Positions 36,045 to 44,763 of a DNA stretch of 64,000 bases are shown here, piece by piece (within the stretch, counting starts at the first letter, position 1; each line of letters begins with the position of its first letter). Both the position numbers and the translations under genes were made by a program. The notes under the pieces are model-generated. The model searched no databases and had not been told where the DNA came from. It saw nothing but the letters and a program-made list of their open reading frames with translations. Source of the stretch: Rhizobacter sp. Root1238 (lineage in GTDB: Bacteria; Pseudomonadota; Gammaproteobacteria; Burkholderiales; Burkholderiaceae_C); the NCBI RefSeq assembly GCF_001425825.1, contig NZ_LMDM01000047.1:173862-237861 (forward strand), written 5' to 3'.

Positions 36045-38273
36045 TTACTGCCCCGGCTCGCTGGCAGCCGCGTCGGGGGCCGAAGCGCCCGATGCCGGCG
36101 TCGCGGGCAGCGCCGGATTGCGGATCGGCTTCGGCGGCGGCGCGCTCAGCGCCTTCGGCGAATCCTGCAGCGTGTTCAGCGGCGGCAGCACCGGCGATTC
36201 GTTGATCGGCGTGATCCAGCTGTTGCGCGGCTGCTCGGCCTTCTGCTGCGCGCGGATCGTCTCGTAGCGGTCCAGCGAGACGGCGTTCGAGGTGGCGGCG
36301 TCGCGCATCACGATCGGGCGCAGGAACACCATCAGGTTGGTGCGCGTCTTCTGGCGGTTCTGGCTGCGGAACAGCGCGCCCAGCACCGGGATGTCGCCGA
36401 GCAGCGGCACCTTGTTGTTGGTCTCGGTGTACTTGTCCTCGATCAGGCCGCCGAGCACGATGATCTCGCCGTCGTCGACGACCACGGTCGATTCGATCGA
36501 GCGCTTGTTGGTCGACGGGCCGGCGCTGGTCGTGCCGGGCGCCACCTTGTCGGACAGGCTGGACGACTCCTGGAAGATCGTCATGCGCACCGCGCCGTTC
36601 TCGCCGATCTGCGGCTTGATCTTCAGCGTGATGCCGACGTCCTTGCGCTCCACCGTCTGGAACGGGCTGGTGGTCGCGGTACCGGTGTTGGTGAACTGGC
36701 CGGTGATGAACGGCACGTTGCTGCCGACGATGATCTTCGCTTCCTCGTTGTCGAGCGTGATCAGGTTCGGGGTCGAGATGATGTTGCTGTTGGTCTGGCT
36801 CTGCAGCAGGTTGGCGATCGCCGCCAGGCCGTACTGGCCGGCGAACTTGCGGATCACGCCGATGTTGAAGCCCTCGCCGAGGCCGGCGGCGACGCCGGTC
36901 GCGTCGATCTGGACCAGGTTGCCCTTGCCGCTCTTCGGCGTGAAGTTGGTGCCGCCGACGATGCCGGTGGAGTCGCCGCTCTTGCCGATCAGCCCTTGCC
37001 ACTGGAAGCCGGCTTCCGCGGCGTTGTCGCCGGTCACCTCGACGATCATGCTTTCGATGTAGACCTGCGCACGGCGCGAATCGAGCTGGTCGATGACGGC
37101 GCGCAGCTGCTTGTAGACCGGCTCGGGCGCCGTGATGATCAGCGAGTTGCTGGCCGGGTCGGCCTGGATCATGCCGCCGGTCGACGGCGCGGCCGACGGC
37201 GTGAGCGGCGCGACCGCCTGCGGGCTGCCGCCCCCTTGCTGGTTCGGATTGGCGGCCTGCGACAACGCGGCCGTCGGCGAGCTGCCGCCACCGCCTCCGC
37301 CACCGCCGCCGGTCGAGCTGAACGCCGCGCGCAGCACGGTCGCGAGCTTCACCGCATCGCCGTTCTTCAGGTAGACGACGTAGATGTTGCCCATCGGGTT
37401 GTCGCCGACCATCGGCTTGTCGAGCTTCTCGATCACCGCCTTGATGTTGGCCATGCGGGCCGGCGTGGACGCGCGCACGATCAGCGCGTTGCTGCGGGCA
37501 TCGACCAGGATCGACGAGGTCGCGCCGCCACCGGGCACGCCGCCCTGCACGCCGGTGCCGCCGTCGCTCAGGCGCTGCACGACGGTCGCGAGGTCGGTGG
37601 CCACCGCGTACTTCAGCGGGATGATCTCGACATCGCCGGAGCTCGGCGTGTCCATCGCGGCGATGATCTTCGCGATGCGCGTCAGGTTGTCCGCGTAGTC
37701 GGTGATCACCAGCGTGTTGTTGCCGGGGTTCGCGTTGATGGTGTTGTTCGGGCTGATCAGCGGACGCAGCACCGGCACCAGGTTGTTCGCGTTCTCGTGG
37801 CTCAGCTTGAAGATCTGCGTCAGCACCTGGTCGCCCTGGCGCGACACCGAGCCGACCGACACGGTGCCCGATTGCAGCTTCGCATCGGCCTCGGGCACGA
37901 CCTTGAACAGCCCGCCGACCTCGACCACCGTGAAGCCCAGGCCGCGCAGCGCGGCCAGGTAGTTCAGGTAGGCCTCGCGCGGCGTCATCGGTTCTTCGCT
38001 GAACAGCGTGATCGTGCCCTTGACGCGCGGGTCGACGACGAACTGCTGCTTCAGGATCGCGCCCATCGCGCGCGACACGCCTTCGATGTCGGCATTGACG
38101 AAGTTGAGGGTGACCGGTTCGCCCTTGAAGCGCGACGGCGCCGGCGTGGCGGGCTGCTGTGCCAGCACGACCGGGAACGCCCCGAGGTTGGTCGTCAACA
38201 GCGCGGCCACCAGCGCGCCGACGAGCGGACGTCGCGGCTGGAGCAGAGGGGAGTGGCGCTTTTTCATGCTCAT
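36045..38273 (-). CDS. gspD: Type II secretion secretin GspD
   Basis: GspD forms the outer-membrane channel. The 742-residue protein has a signal peptide ([18 protein letters not shown], cleavage near VLAQQ), N0 to N3 domains ([48 protein letters not shown]) and a C-terminal secretin domain with [16 protein letters not shown] and [18 protein letters not shown] run of nine glycines and a Ser/Pro/Gln-rich linker interrupts the third repeat region. The start ATG overlaps the gspN stop (ATGA). No pilotin gene is nearby. Confidence 0.95.
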   Translation of the reverse strand: MSMKKRHSPLLQPRRPLVGALVAALLTTNLGAFPVVLAQQPATPAPSRFKGEPVTLNFVNADIEGVSRAMGAILKQQFVVDPRVKGTITLFSEEPMTPREAYLNYLAALRGLGFTVVEVGGLFKVVPEADAKLQSGTVSVGSVSRQGDQVLTQIFKLSHENANNLVPVLRPLISPNNTINANPGNNTLVITDYADNLTRIAKIIAAMDTPSSGDVEIIPLKYAVATDLATVVQRLSDGGTGVQGGVPGGGATSSILVDARSNALIVRASTPARMANIKAVIEKLDKPMVGDNPMGNIYVVYLKNGDAVKLATVLRAAFSSTGGGGGGGGGSSPTAALSQAANPNQQGGGSPQAVAPLTPSAAPSTGGMIQADPASNSLIITAPEPVYKQLRAVIDQLDSRRAQVYIESMIVEVTGDNAAEAGFQWQGLIGKSGDSTGIVGGTNFTPKSGKGNLVQIDATGVAAGLGEGFNIGVIRKFAGQYGLAAIANLLQSQTNSNIISTPNLITLDNEEAKIIVGSNVPFITGQFTNTGTATTSPFQTVERKDVGITLKIKPQIGENGAVRMTIFQESSSLSDKVAPGTTSAGPSTNKRSIESTVVVDDGEIIVLGGLIEDKYTETNNKVPLLGDIPVLGALFRSQNRQKTRTNLMVFLRPIVMRDAATSNAVSLDRYETIRAQQKAEQPRNSWITPINESPVLPPLNTLQDSPKALSAPPPKPIRNPALPATPASGASAPDAAASEPGQ

Positions 38274-39190
38274 CCGATCGAAATGACGGACACGGCGCCG
38301 TTGCGCCGCCCGATGATGTTCAGCAGGTTGCTCAGTGCGGCTTCGTCGCCGCTGTTTGCACGGGCCTCGCCGCGAAAGCGCACGCCATTGGCGCCCACGC
38401 TGCCGTTGCCCGAGAGTTGAAGGGCGCCGTCGAGCGTCGTCAGGCTCAGCTGCGACGGGCCGCCGCCCGCATTGCCGGTCAGCGACAGGCGGTAGCTGCC
38501 CAGCGTCTCGAGCGTCGACACGCGCGACGCCGCACCGATCAGCTCGACATCGGCCCGGCCGTCCAGCAGCCAGCGGCCTTGCACCCATTCCATCTTCAAC
38601 CCCGGCGACACCAGGCGCAGCGCGCCGCCGAGCTGCAAGGTGTTCCATGGCGTGCCCAGGCCGCCGAGCAGCGCGCCCGGCCACTGGCCGGTCCAGCCGG
38701 CCTGCGGCATCAGCGTCATCGACAGCCGGCCGAAGCCGGGCTTGATCTGCAGCGCGACGCTGCCGTTCAGGCAGCAGGCCTGGCGCGCGACCAGCTCGAA
38801 GCCGAGGCCGCGCAGGCCGAGCGACCAGTCGAGCCGGCCCGGCAGCGCGGCGGCATCGCGGCTGCCCGGGCCGCCGGTCAGCACGACCACCGCGCTGCCC
38901 GACCAGACGGTGCCGCGCGCATCGGCCAGCAGCACGCGCTGGCCGGAGGCCGATTCGATCGCGCCGGCCAGCCAGCTGGCGGGCGCAAAGGCGACCAGCC
39001 CGAACAGCAGGCCGAGCACGGTGCCGGCGATGCCCCAGCGCGTGGCGGCGCCGCGCGACTGGTCCCAGGCCAGTTCGGCGAAGGTGGATTCCTGCCAGGC
39101 CGACGGGCTCAGGCTGGCGGCGAAGCGGCGCTTGCCGACGCGCTTCGGCACGTTGCGCCCGAGCGGGCGCAGGAACGGACGGGTGGCCAT
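38270..39190 (-). CDS. gspN: Type II secretion protein GspN
   Basis: A 306-residue bitopic inner-membrane protein with one transmembrane segment near 60-80 (WGIAGTVLGLLFGLVAFAPA) and a periplasmic domain with LRGLGFELVARQACCLNGSVALQI and the WNTLQLGGALRL repeat found in GspN. GspN is found in only part of type II systems; its exact role is unknown. It overlaps both gspM (stop shared with its start) and gspD, so the block is translated in a coupled way. Confidence 0.88.
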   Translation of the reverse strand: MATRPFLRPLGRNVPKRVGKRRFAASLSPSAWQESTFAELAWDQSRGAATRWGIAGTVLGLLFGLVAFAPASWLAGAIESASGQRVLLADARGTVWSGSAVVVLTGGPGSRDAAALPGRLDWSLGLRGLGFELVARQACCLNGSVALQIKPGFGRLSMTLMPQAGWTGQWPGALLGGLGTPWNTLQLGGALRLVSPGLKMEWVQGRWLLDGRADVELIGAASRVSTLETLGSYRLSLTGNAGGGPSQLSLTTLDGALQLSGNGSVGANGVRFRGEARANSGDEAALSNLLNIIGRRNGAVSVISIG

Positions 39191-39732
39191 CAGGCGCCCC
39201 CTCCGAAGCTGACGAGGATGGTGCCGGCGTAGCCCTGCGGGCCGCGCGTCAGCTGCGCATCGACCGGCCGCGCGCGTGCGCCGCTGCGGGCTTCGCCGAG
39301 CCAGGAGCGCAGCTTCTCGCCGGAGACGCCGGTGAGCGTCAGCGTCGCGCGGTCGCCCTGCACCGAGATCTTGCCCCGGTCGCCGAGCCGGTCGGTGGCG
39401 GACTTGAGCGCCTCGGCCGCCTGCTGCGGCGACACCGGCGCCACGCCGCGCAGCTCGCGCACCTCGCCGGCCAGGCGCTGCATCGATTGCAGCTGGGCGT
39501 CGAGCGCATCGAGCGTGGCCGGCGCCTCGCGCAGCACGCGCAGTGCCGGCGCGACCGCGATCATCCAGACGATCAGGATGCCGACGCAGATCAAGGCGGC
39601 ACCGGCGCCCATGCGCTCGCGTGCGGCCAGGCCGCTCCACATCGTGAGGAACTGGGTGCGCGCAGCGGCCAGCGGGGCCGGCAGGGCCAGGCGCGAGGCA
39701 CCCGGGGAACGGGAGGGGCGGGCGGTGCTCAC
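39190..39732 (-). CDS. gspM: Type II secretion protein GspM
   Basis: A 180-residue inner-membrane protein with a basic N-terminus, one transmembrane segment near 47-66 (AALICVGILIVWMIAVAPAL) and a periplasmic ferredoxin-like domain (RLGDRGKISVQGDRATLTLTGVSGEKLRSWLGEA in composition). GspM pairs with GspL in the assembly platform. The start GTG at 39732 overlaps the gspL stop (GTGA); a coupled start is the only good choice. Confidence 0.88.
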   Translation of the reverse strand: MSTARPSRSPGASRLALPAPLAAARTQFLTMWSGLAARERMGAGAALICVGILIVWMIAVAPALRVLREAPATLDALDAQLQSMQRLAGEVRELRGVAPVSPQQAAEALKSATDRLGDRGKISVQGDRATLTLTGVSGEKLRSWLGEARSGARARPVDAQLTRGPQGYAGTILVSFGGGA

Positions 39733-40997
39733 AGCGGGCGTCCTGGCGTCGTGGCGGGGGCGCGGCTGATGGTGAGCCGGCCATCGACCGACTCGACCTG
39801 CCAGCCGGCGGGGGTCAACTGGTTGCGGAACTGGTCGATCTGCGGCGGGCTCCAGCCGGCGGCCGCGAGCGTCAGCTTGCCGGGCTCGTACTTCAGCGTC
39901 TCGACCGGCGGGCGATCGGGCGGCCACGCCGCGGCGGCGGCTTGCAGCATCGGCTCGAAATCGGTTTCTCCAGGGCGGCCGGCCGCGGCGCGCAGCGTGT
40001 CGGTCTCGCGCTGCATCTGGGCCGGTGCGTCGAGCACTGCGCGCACCTGCGGATAGGCGGTCTGCACCACGGCGACCATCGCCTGCCGGCGCGCCGAGAT
40101 CGCCGAACTCTGGTGCGCGGCCCACAGGTTCAGGCCGAGCAGCTGCACGACGACGAGGGTGATCAGCCCGTAGCGCAGCGGCCGCCAGGTGGGCGTCAGG
40201 AACTTGCGCCAGCTGTCGCGCAGCGCGCGCGTGCCGCGGTTCTTGCGGGCCAGCGAGAACTGGCGCAGGTTCCACAGCGAGCGCGAGGCCTGCAGCGCGC
40301 GCTGGGCCGGCGTCATCACGGTGATCGGGTTGCCGAGCCAGCGTTCGGCGGCAGTCGCCGCGGCCGGCGTGGCGCTCCAGCGGGCGCCGTCGGGCAGCGG
40401 CTGCGGCAGCAGCGCCCGCGCGAGCGTGCCCTGCAGGCTGACGAGCGCGACGCCGTCGTGGTGCGACCAGCTCAGCGTGATGGCTTCGGCGCCACGCGCG
40501 CCCTGCGGGTCGGCGGCACCTTCGGCGAAGTGCCCGGTCGGTGGATCGTCGGGCCAGGCCACCGGCACGAGGCGGTCGACGAAGACCTGCGCTTTTTCGA
40601 GGGCGGCCAGTTCGCCGGTGAGCCACAGGCGGTCGACCGCGGCGATCCAGGTCGGCTGGCCGGCGACGGCTTCGGGTGCGACGGCCAGGTGCACGCCCTC
40701 GGCGTCGTCGAGCAGGGCTTCTTCGAGCACGCCGGTGAGGGCGGCGCGCAGCCGCGCGGCGGGCGCCTTCGGCAGCGTGATGCGGTGCCAGCTGACGTCG
40801 GTGTCGGCCAGCACGGCGACCACGACGTTCGCCTTCGGCAGCAGCGACGCGGCGCAGCGGCCGTGGGTGGCCATCGACAGGCCGTCGGGCGACATCGCGT
40901 AGACGTACTCGGTGCCCGTGCCGTCCACGCCGGCCGGGCCCTGGGCGCTGGCGCGCAACCGGGGGCGGGGCGGGATCTGGATGACGAGTGTGCTCAT
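39729..40997 (-). CDS. gspL: Type II secretion protein GspL
   Basis: A 422-residue bitopic protein: a cytoplasmic actin-like domain (about 1-250) that binds GspE, a transmembrane segment near 275-295 (LRYGLITLVVVQLLGLNLWA) and a periplasmic domain with TLKYEPGKLTLAAAGWSPPQIDQF. The ATG at 40997 was chosen because MSTLVIQIPPRPR is the family start. It is separated from gspK by 124 nt, the only sizeable gap in the block; TACAAT near its left side may be a secondary promoter. Confidence 0.92.
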   Translation of the reverse strand: MSTLVIQIPPRPRLRASAQGPAGVDGTGTEYVYAMSPDGLSMATHGRCAASLLPKANVVVAVLADTDVSWHRITLPKAPAARLRAALTGVLEEALLDDAEGVHLAVAPEAVAGQPTWIAAVDRLWLTGELAALEKAQVFVDRLVPVAWPDDPPTGHFAEGAADPQGARGAEAITLSWSHHDGVALVSLQGTLARALLPQPLPDGARWSATPAAATAAERWLGNPITVMTPAQRALQASRSLWNLRQFSLARKNRGTRALRDSWRKFLTPTWRPLRYGLITLVVVQLLGLNLWAAHQSSAISARRQAMVAVVQTAYPQVRAVLDAPAQMQRETDTLRAAAGRPGETDFEPMLQAAAAAWPPDRPPVETLKYEPGKLTLAAAGWSPPQIDQFRNQLTPAGWQVESVDGRLTISRAPATTPGRPL

Positions 40998-41121
40998 GGG
41001 GGGCGCGATGTTGGCTGCGGCATTGTAGGCATGCGGCGCGCGCAAACCTTAACAAATCAACGACTTACGGTGTCTTGTTGTAGTAGTTCCTGCGGCAGCG
41101 TGGCGGCGCTGCCCATGCTTG

Positions 41122-42090
41122 TCAATTACCGCTGTCCATCGAGCTCACGCGTTCGCGCGACAACGGGGTCACGGTGGTGCCGCGGCGCTCGACCACCGAG
41201 CGCTGTTCGAGCACCTGGTCGGTCAGCCGCAACCGGCCGCGTACCTCGAAGTAGCTGGTGTTCACGCTGATCTGGGCACCGTTGAGCTGCGGAAAGGTGG
41301 CGGGCAGCTGCGCCTGGACATCCGCCGGGCTCTTGAACGGGTTGCGCTGGCGCACCTGGACCAGGCGCTCGGCGGTGCCCACATCGACGTTCATCACCGA
41401 GGCCAGCACTTCCTTGCTGGCGGTGTTGGCGTTGATCGGCGTGCGGGTGGGCAGGATGGTGATGTAGGGCTCCAGCCGGGCGAGTGCGGCGGGATCGACG
41501 CCCAGCCAGACCAGCTGGTCGAAGCGCTTCGGCAGCAGCGGCGCGTTGGCGGTGCCGGTGGGCGCGCTGGCGCCGGGGACGGGTGGGGTCGCCTGCAGCA
41601 GGCCCTTGGCGAGGTTGTCGGCCACCGTCACCGCGACGTTGGCGCGTTCGCACAGGCGCCGGAAGGCTTCAACGTCGGGCGTGCTGGGCTTGCCGCCGTC
41701 GACCAGGTTGGTCAGGTTGAAGCGTGCCTGCAGGTCGGAGATGCCGCCGGACAGGAAGGCCTCCGGCGCATCGTCGGTGTTGTCCTTGTCGGCGGCGAGA
41801 AAGGTGGACAGCCGCGCTTCCTCGAGCGGCACCGCCCAGGGTTCGCCGAGGTTGTCGGAGCCACCCGACTTGGCGTCTTCCTTCAGGATGATGCGCGACC
41901 AGTCGAGCGCGCCAGACAGCATCCACGCGGACTGCGAGCGCGAGCGTTCGGCCGTCTCGACCTGCACCGCCCGCCACTGCTGCCAGACCATCGACACCGC
42001 CAGCGTCGCGATCAGCGTGACGATGATCATCGCCATCAGCAGCGCGGCGCCGCGCTGCGCGAAGGCCGGGACCGTGCGGTGGCGCGTCAT
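41122..42090 (-). CDS. gspK: Type II secretion minor pseudopilin GspK
   Basis: A 322-residue minor pseudopilin with a prepilin-type leader (RGAALLMAMIIVTLIATLAVSMVW: cleavage after the Gly, then a hydrophobic helix; here Ala-Ala replaces the usual Phe-Thr) and the large alpha domain inserted in GspK (about 80-230), followed by TPINANTASKEVLASV and helix-hairpin-helix-like parts. It probably forms the pseudopilus tip with GspI and GspJ. The start overlaps the gspJ stop (ATGA). Confidence 0.94.
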   Translation of the reverse strand: MTRHRTVPAFAQRGAALLMAMIIVTLIATLAVSMVWQQWRAVQVETAERSRSQSAWMLSGALDWSRIILKEDAKSGGSDNLGEPWAVPLEEARLSTFLAADKDNTDDAPEAFLSGGISDLQARFNLTNLVDGGKPSTPDVEAFRRLCERANVAVTVADNLAKGLLQATPPVPGASAPTGTANAPLLPKRFDQLVWLGVDPAALARLEPYITILPTRTPINANTASKEVLASVMNVDVGTAERLVQVRQRNPFKSPADVQAQLPATFPQLNGAQISVNTSYFEVRGRLRLTDQVLEQRSVVERRGTTVTPLSRERVSSMDSGN

Positions 42091-42740
42091 TGCGGGCCGA
42101 TCGTCACGTCGCGCGTGACATTGCCGGAGAAGCCGCTGCCTTCGCCGAAGCTCAGCACCAGGCGCACGCCCTGCGGCAGCGGGGTGGTGATGCCCGACGG
42201 CGGATTCGGCTGCCCGTTGTTCGGCTGCGTGGGGTCGGCGCTGGACTGCGCATTGGTCCAGGCGTTGCCGCGGTAGTAATACACCTGCCAGTCGGACAGG
42301 CCGGTCAGCGTGCGCAGCTGGCCGACCTCGCTGCCGAGGAACTGCTGGCTCGACATCCAGTTCTGCTGCAGTTCGCTGGCCGTCGTGACGACCGGACCGG
42401 CCCAGCGCAGCCAGGTGCCGCCGCGCAGCGACCACACCACCATCTGCATGCCGCCGGGCACGCGGCGCGACACGCGCATCGACGCGCCGTCGAACGCCAT
42501 CGCGCTCGGCAGCACGCCGCTGTCCTGCGCGTTGTCGAGGTCCTGCTCCCACTGGGCGAGCACGCTGCTGACGCGCAGCACCTGCTCGAGCCGCTGCTGG
42601 CTCGCGGCGCGCGCGCGCACGATGCCGTCGACGCCCTGCCAGGACATCATCGCGACGATCGCCATGATGGTCATCGCGACCAGCACCTCGATCAGCGTGA
42701 AACCGCCGGTGCGGGGGAGGGGCAGGTGGCGGGCGTCCAT
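42087..42740 (-). CDS. gspJ: Type II secretion minor pseudopilin GspJ
   Basis: A 217-residue minor pseudopilin. The prepilin signal is TGGFTLIEVLVAMTIMAIVAMM (cleaved after Gly), with conserved Glu5. The pilin-like fold has RRVPGGMQMVVWSLRGGTWLRW and a variable Gln/Asn/Pro-rich stretch near 180-190. It overlaps gspI by one base and gspK by four. The tip complex with GspI and GspK is inferred from homologous systems. Confidence 0.94.
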   Translation of the reverse strand: MDARHLPLPRTGGFTLIEVLVAMTIMAIVAMMSWQGVDGIVRARAASQQRLEQVLRVSSVLAQWEQDLDNAQDSGVLPSAMAFDGASMRVSRRVPGGMQMVVWSLRGGTWLRWAGPVVTTASELQQNWMSSQQFLGSEVGQLRTLTGLSDWQVYYYRGNAWTNAQSSADPTQPNNGQPNPPSGITTPLPQGVRLVLSFGEGSGFSGNVTRDVTIGPQ

Positions 42741-43117
42741 CAGCGCGGCAGGATGGTCGAGAGCGTCAGCACTGGCTGGTCGTCCTCGTTGAAGATCTGC
42801 GCGTCGACGCGCCGGAAGTTCGGGTTCGGCGTCGGCCGCGTGGCCTGCTTGCCCTTGTAGCTGGCGCCGAATTGGTCGCAGCTGAATTCGGAATCGCCGA
42901 CGCTCGGGAAGGTGTGGCTGAGCTTCAGCCCGGTGAGCTGGTTCTCGGCGCACCACTGGGCCGCGGTGACCTCGACCAGGCGCTGCGTGTTGTTGGTCAG
43001 CGCGCCCGCGGCCTTGATGCCGGCGCCGAGCGTGACCGCGATGATGGCCAGCGCGACCAGCACCTCGATCAGCGTGAAGCCGGCCGCGGTGTCGCGCTGC
43101 GCGCGGTGGAGGGTCAT
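42740..43117 (-). CDS. gspI: Type II secretion minor pseudopilin GspI
   Basis: A 125-residue pseudopilin with leader MTLHRAQRDTAAG cleaved before FTLIEVLVALAII. The short globular part has WCAENQLTGLKL, the family signature for GspI. Overlaps gspH (ATGA) and gspJ (TGATG). Start ATG 43117 is clear. Confidence 0.94.
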   Translation of the reverse strand: MTLHRAQRDTAAGFTLIEVLVALAIIAVTLGAGIKAAGALTNNTQRLVEVTAAQWCAENQLTGLKLSHTFPSVGDSEFSCDQFGASYKGKQATRPTPNPNFRRVDAQIFNEDDQPVLTLSTILPR

Positions 43118-43671
43118 GGTTGCGCGACCTGCTCGTTGTCGAGCACCACGAACGGGCCGAGCCCGTCGGTGCCGAGCGCGACGTTCTGGTCGTCGAGGTG
43201 CAGCACGATGCGCTGGGCGCCGATCAGCGGTTCGGGCCCGAGCACGATGGCCTTGGCGCCGGCGATGTCGGCCGTGACTTCCGGCGTCAGCCACTTGGTC
43301 GGCAGGTCGTTGGTGGTCGGCAGGCCGACGAAGCGGAAGCCTTCGGCGGCGTTCGGTTCGGCCGCGCGCGGCAGCCAGGTCACCGCGATGCCCGACGCGC
43401 GCGACGCGGCGCGCGCCGATTCGAGCAGCGCGACCAGCCGCGCTGCTTCATGGTCGAGCCGGGTGCTGGCTGGATTGCGGATCGACAGGCTCGCGACCGC
43501 CGAGGCGATGGCGATCAAGGTCACCACCACCAGCAGTTCGATCAGCGTGAAGCCGCCCGCATGCGCCCGGCGCGCGAGCCCCGGGCCGCAGCACGGGTCA
43601 TTGCCAGGAGCCAACTTCGGCGTCTTTGCCTTCACCGCCCACCTGGCCATCGGCACCGAGGCTGTAGACAT
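43114..43671 (-). CDS. gspH: Type II secretion minor pseudopilin GspH
   Basis: A pseudopilin with GGFTLIELLVVVTLIAIASAV and the GspH-like domain LDHEAARLVALLESARAASRASGIAV. The start is uncertain: no start codon in this frame lies downstream of the gspG stop, so translation must begin inside gspG. The ATG at 43671 has AAGGCGAG upstream but gives a 40-residue leader; ATG 43650, GTG 43635 or TTG 43614 would give shorter ones, nearer to normal prepilin leaders. Its stop overlaps gspI. Confidence 0.88.
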   Translation of the reverse strand: MSTASVPMARWAVKAKTPKLAPGNDPCCGPGLARRAHAGGFTLIELLVVVTLIAIASAVASLSIRNPASTRLDHEAARLVALLESARAASRASGIAVTWLPRAAEPNAAEGFRFVGLPTTNDLPTKWLTPEVTADIAGAKAIVLGPEPLIGAQRIVLHLDDQNVALGTDGLGPFVVLDNEQVAQP

Positions 43672-44035
43672 CGATCTCGCCTTTCACGCCCGGGTTGGCG
43701 TATTGGTACGGCTTGCCCCACGGGTCGTTGGGCAGCTTGTCGAGGTAGGGCTTCCAGTTCGGCGGAATGGTGCCGGCGGTCGGCTTGACGACCAGGGCCT
43801 GCAGGCCCTGCTCGCCGGACGGGAAGCGCTGGTTGTCGAGCTTGTAGAGCTTGAGCGCCTGCATCAGGTTGTTGACGTCGGTGCGGGCGGCGGTGACGCG
43901 CGCTTCGGCGGCGCGGTCGAGCACGTTCGGGACGATCAACGCTGCCAGCACGCCGATGATCACCAGCACGACCATCAGTTCGATCAGCGTGAAGCCGCGC
44001 TGGCGGCGAAGGGATTGAAGAGAGGGGCGGGTCAT
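43598..44035 (-). CDS. gspG: Type II secretion major pseudopilin GspG
   Basis: The major pseudopilin, 145 residues from ATG 44035. Leader MTRPSLQSLRRQRG, then FTLIELMVVLVIIGVLAALIVPN, the fold with LDNQRFPSGEQGLQALV and DPWGKPYQY, and a C-terminal calcium-site loop VYSLGADGQVGGEGKDAEVG. It is the first gene of the minus-strand operon. There is no clear ribosome-binding site before this ATG; the frame stays open to an ATG at 44098, and a 15-nt tandem repeat encodes VADTSVADTP there. Confidence 0.95.
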   Translation of the reverse strand: MTRPSLQSLRRQRGFTLIELMVVLVIIGVLAALIVPNVLDRAAEARVTAARTDVNNLMQALKLYKLDNQRFPSGEQGLQALVVKPTAGTIPPNWKPYLDKLPNDPWGKPYQYANPGVKGEIDVYSLGADGQVGGEGKDAEVGSWQ

Positions 44036-44096
44036 AGGCGTGTCTGCAACAGAGGTGTCAGCAACAATCACGTTACCGTTCGGAGGTGAACGATCA

Positions 44097-44104
44097 ATCA
44101 TAAT
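44097..44104. promoter_or_regulatory. Overlapping -10 elements of divergent gspG and gspC
   Basis: ATCATAAT contains TATGAT on the minus strand (44102-44097) and CATAAT on the plus strand (44099-44104). It is the only AT-rich stretch in the divergent region and may act as a shared start site for the whole secretion block and gspC. The -35 elements are weak on both sides. Confidence 0.35.
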
Positions 44105-44110
44105 CGTCGA

Positions 44111-44749
44111 ATGACTGCGAGATTGTCGGCATTCGTAATCTGGGCCCTGGTGGCCGGATCCATCGTGTTCTGGGGGATGCGCCTCTTCGTGCGGCCGATC
44201 CCTGCGCCCTCCAATGCGGTGACGGTGGCAACCTCCGTCGGCTTGCGGGGTGACCTGACACGCCTGCTCGGCGCCGAGCCGGTCGCGGCCGTCGCCGAAG
44301 TGTCGCCGGCGGCGAACCGCTTCAAGCTGATCGGCGTGATGGCTGCGAAGACCGGGCCCGAAGGTTCGGCCCCGGGTGTCGCGCTGATCGCGGTCGATGG
44401 CAAGCCGGCCCGGGCATTCCTCGCCGGTGCCCGCGTCGACGAGAACTGGGTGCTGCAGACCGTGAGCCTGCGCACTGCATCGATCGGCCCGATGCAGGGC
44501 ACCCCGGCGCTGGTGCTGGAGATTCCGGCGCTGCCGCCTCCGGCCACCGGCAGCCTGCCGCCGGTGGACACCGCATCGATGCAATCGAATCCGGCGCCGA
44601 TGCAGCCCCCCGCGCCCCAGATGCAGCCGGCACCGCCGATGCCCGCGGTGCAGGGCGGCGTGCCGCCGCCGCCGACATCGCAATCCAAGGGCGGCGGCAT
44701 GGGGCGTCCGCGCCCGCCGTACGCCAAGCCCGGCGAGACGGCACGCTGA
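44111..44749 (+). CDS. gspC: Type II secretion protein GspC, without PDZ domain
   Basis: A 212-residue bitopic protein: transmembrane segment 7-27 (AFVIWALVAGSIVFWGMRLF), then the HR domain (about 65-150) that contacts the secretin: NRFKLIGVMA, GVALIAVDGKPARAFLAGARVDENWVLQTVS. In place of a C-terminal PDZ domain it has a Pro/Met/Gln-rich tail. It lies divergent from the rest of the block. No Shine-Dalgarno precedes the ATG, and a CATAAT ends six bases before it. Confidence 0.9.
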   Translation: MTARLSAFVIWALVAGSIVFWGMRLFVRPIPAPSNAVTVATSVGLRGDLTRLLGAEPVAAVAEVSPAANRFKLIGVMAAKTGPEGSAPGVALIAVDGKPARAFLAGARVDENWVLQTVSLRTASIGPMQGTPALVLEIPALPPPATGSLPPVDTASMQSNPAPMQPPAPQMQPAPPMPAVQGGVPPPPTSQSKGGGMGRPRPPYAKPGETAR

Positions 44750-44763
44750 CCTCCCGCTGAAGT

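Noticed and set aside
41055-41121. Possible small gene in the gspL-gspK gap.
   Set aside because: No frame with start and ribosome-binding site of useful size is present; only a weak TACAAT promoter candidate lies nearby.
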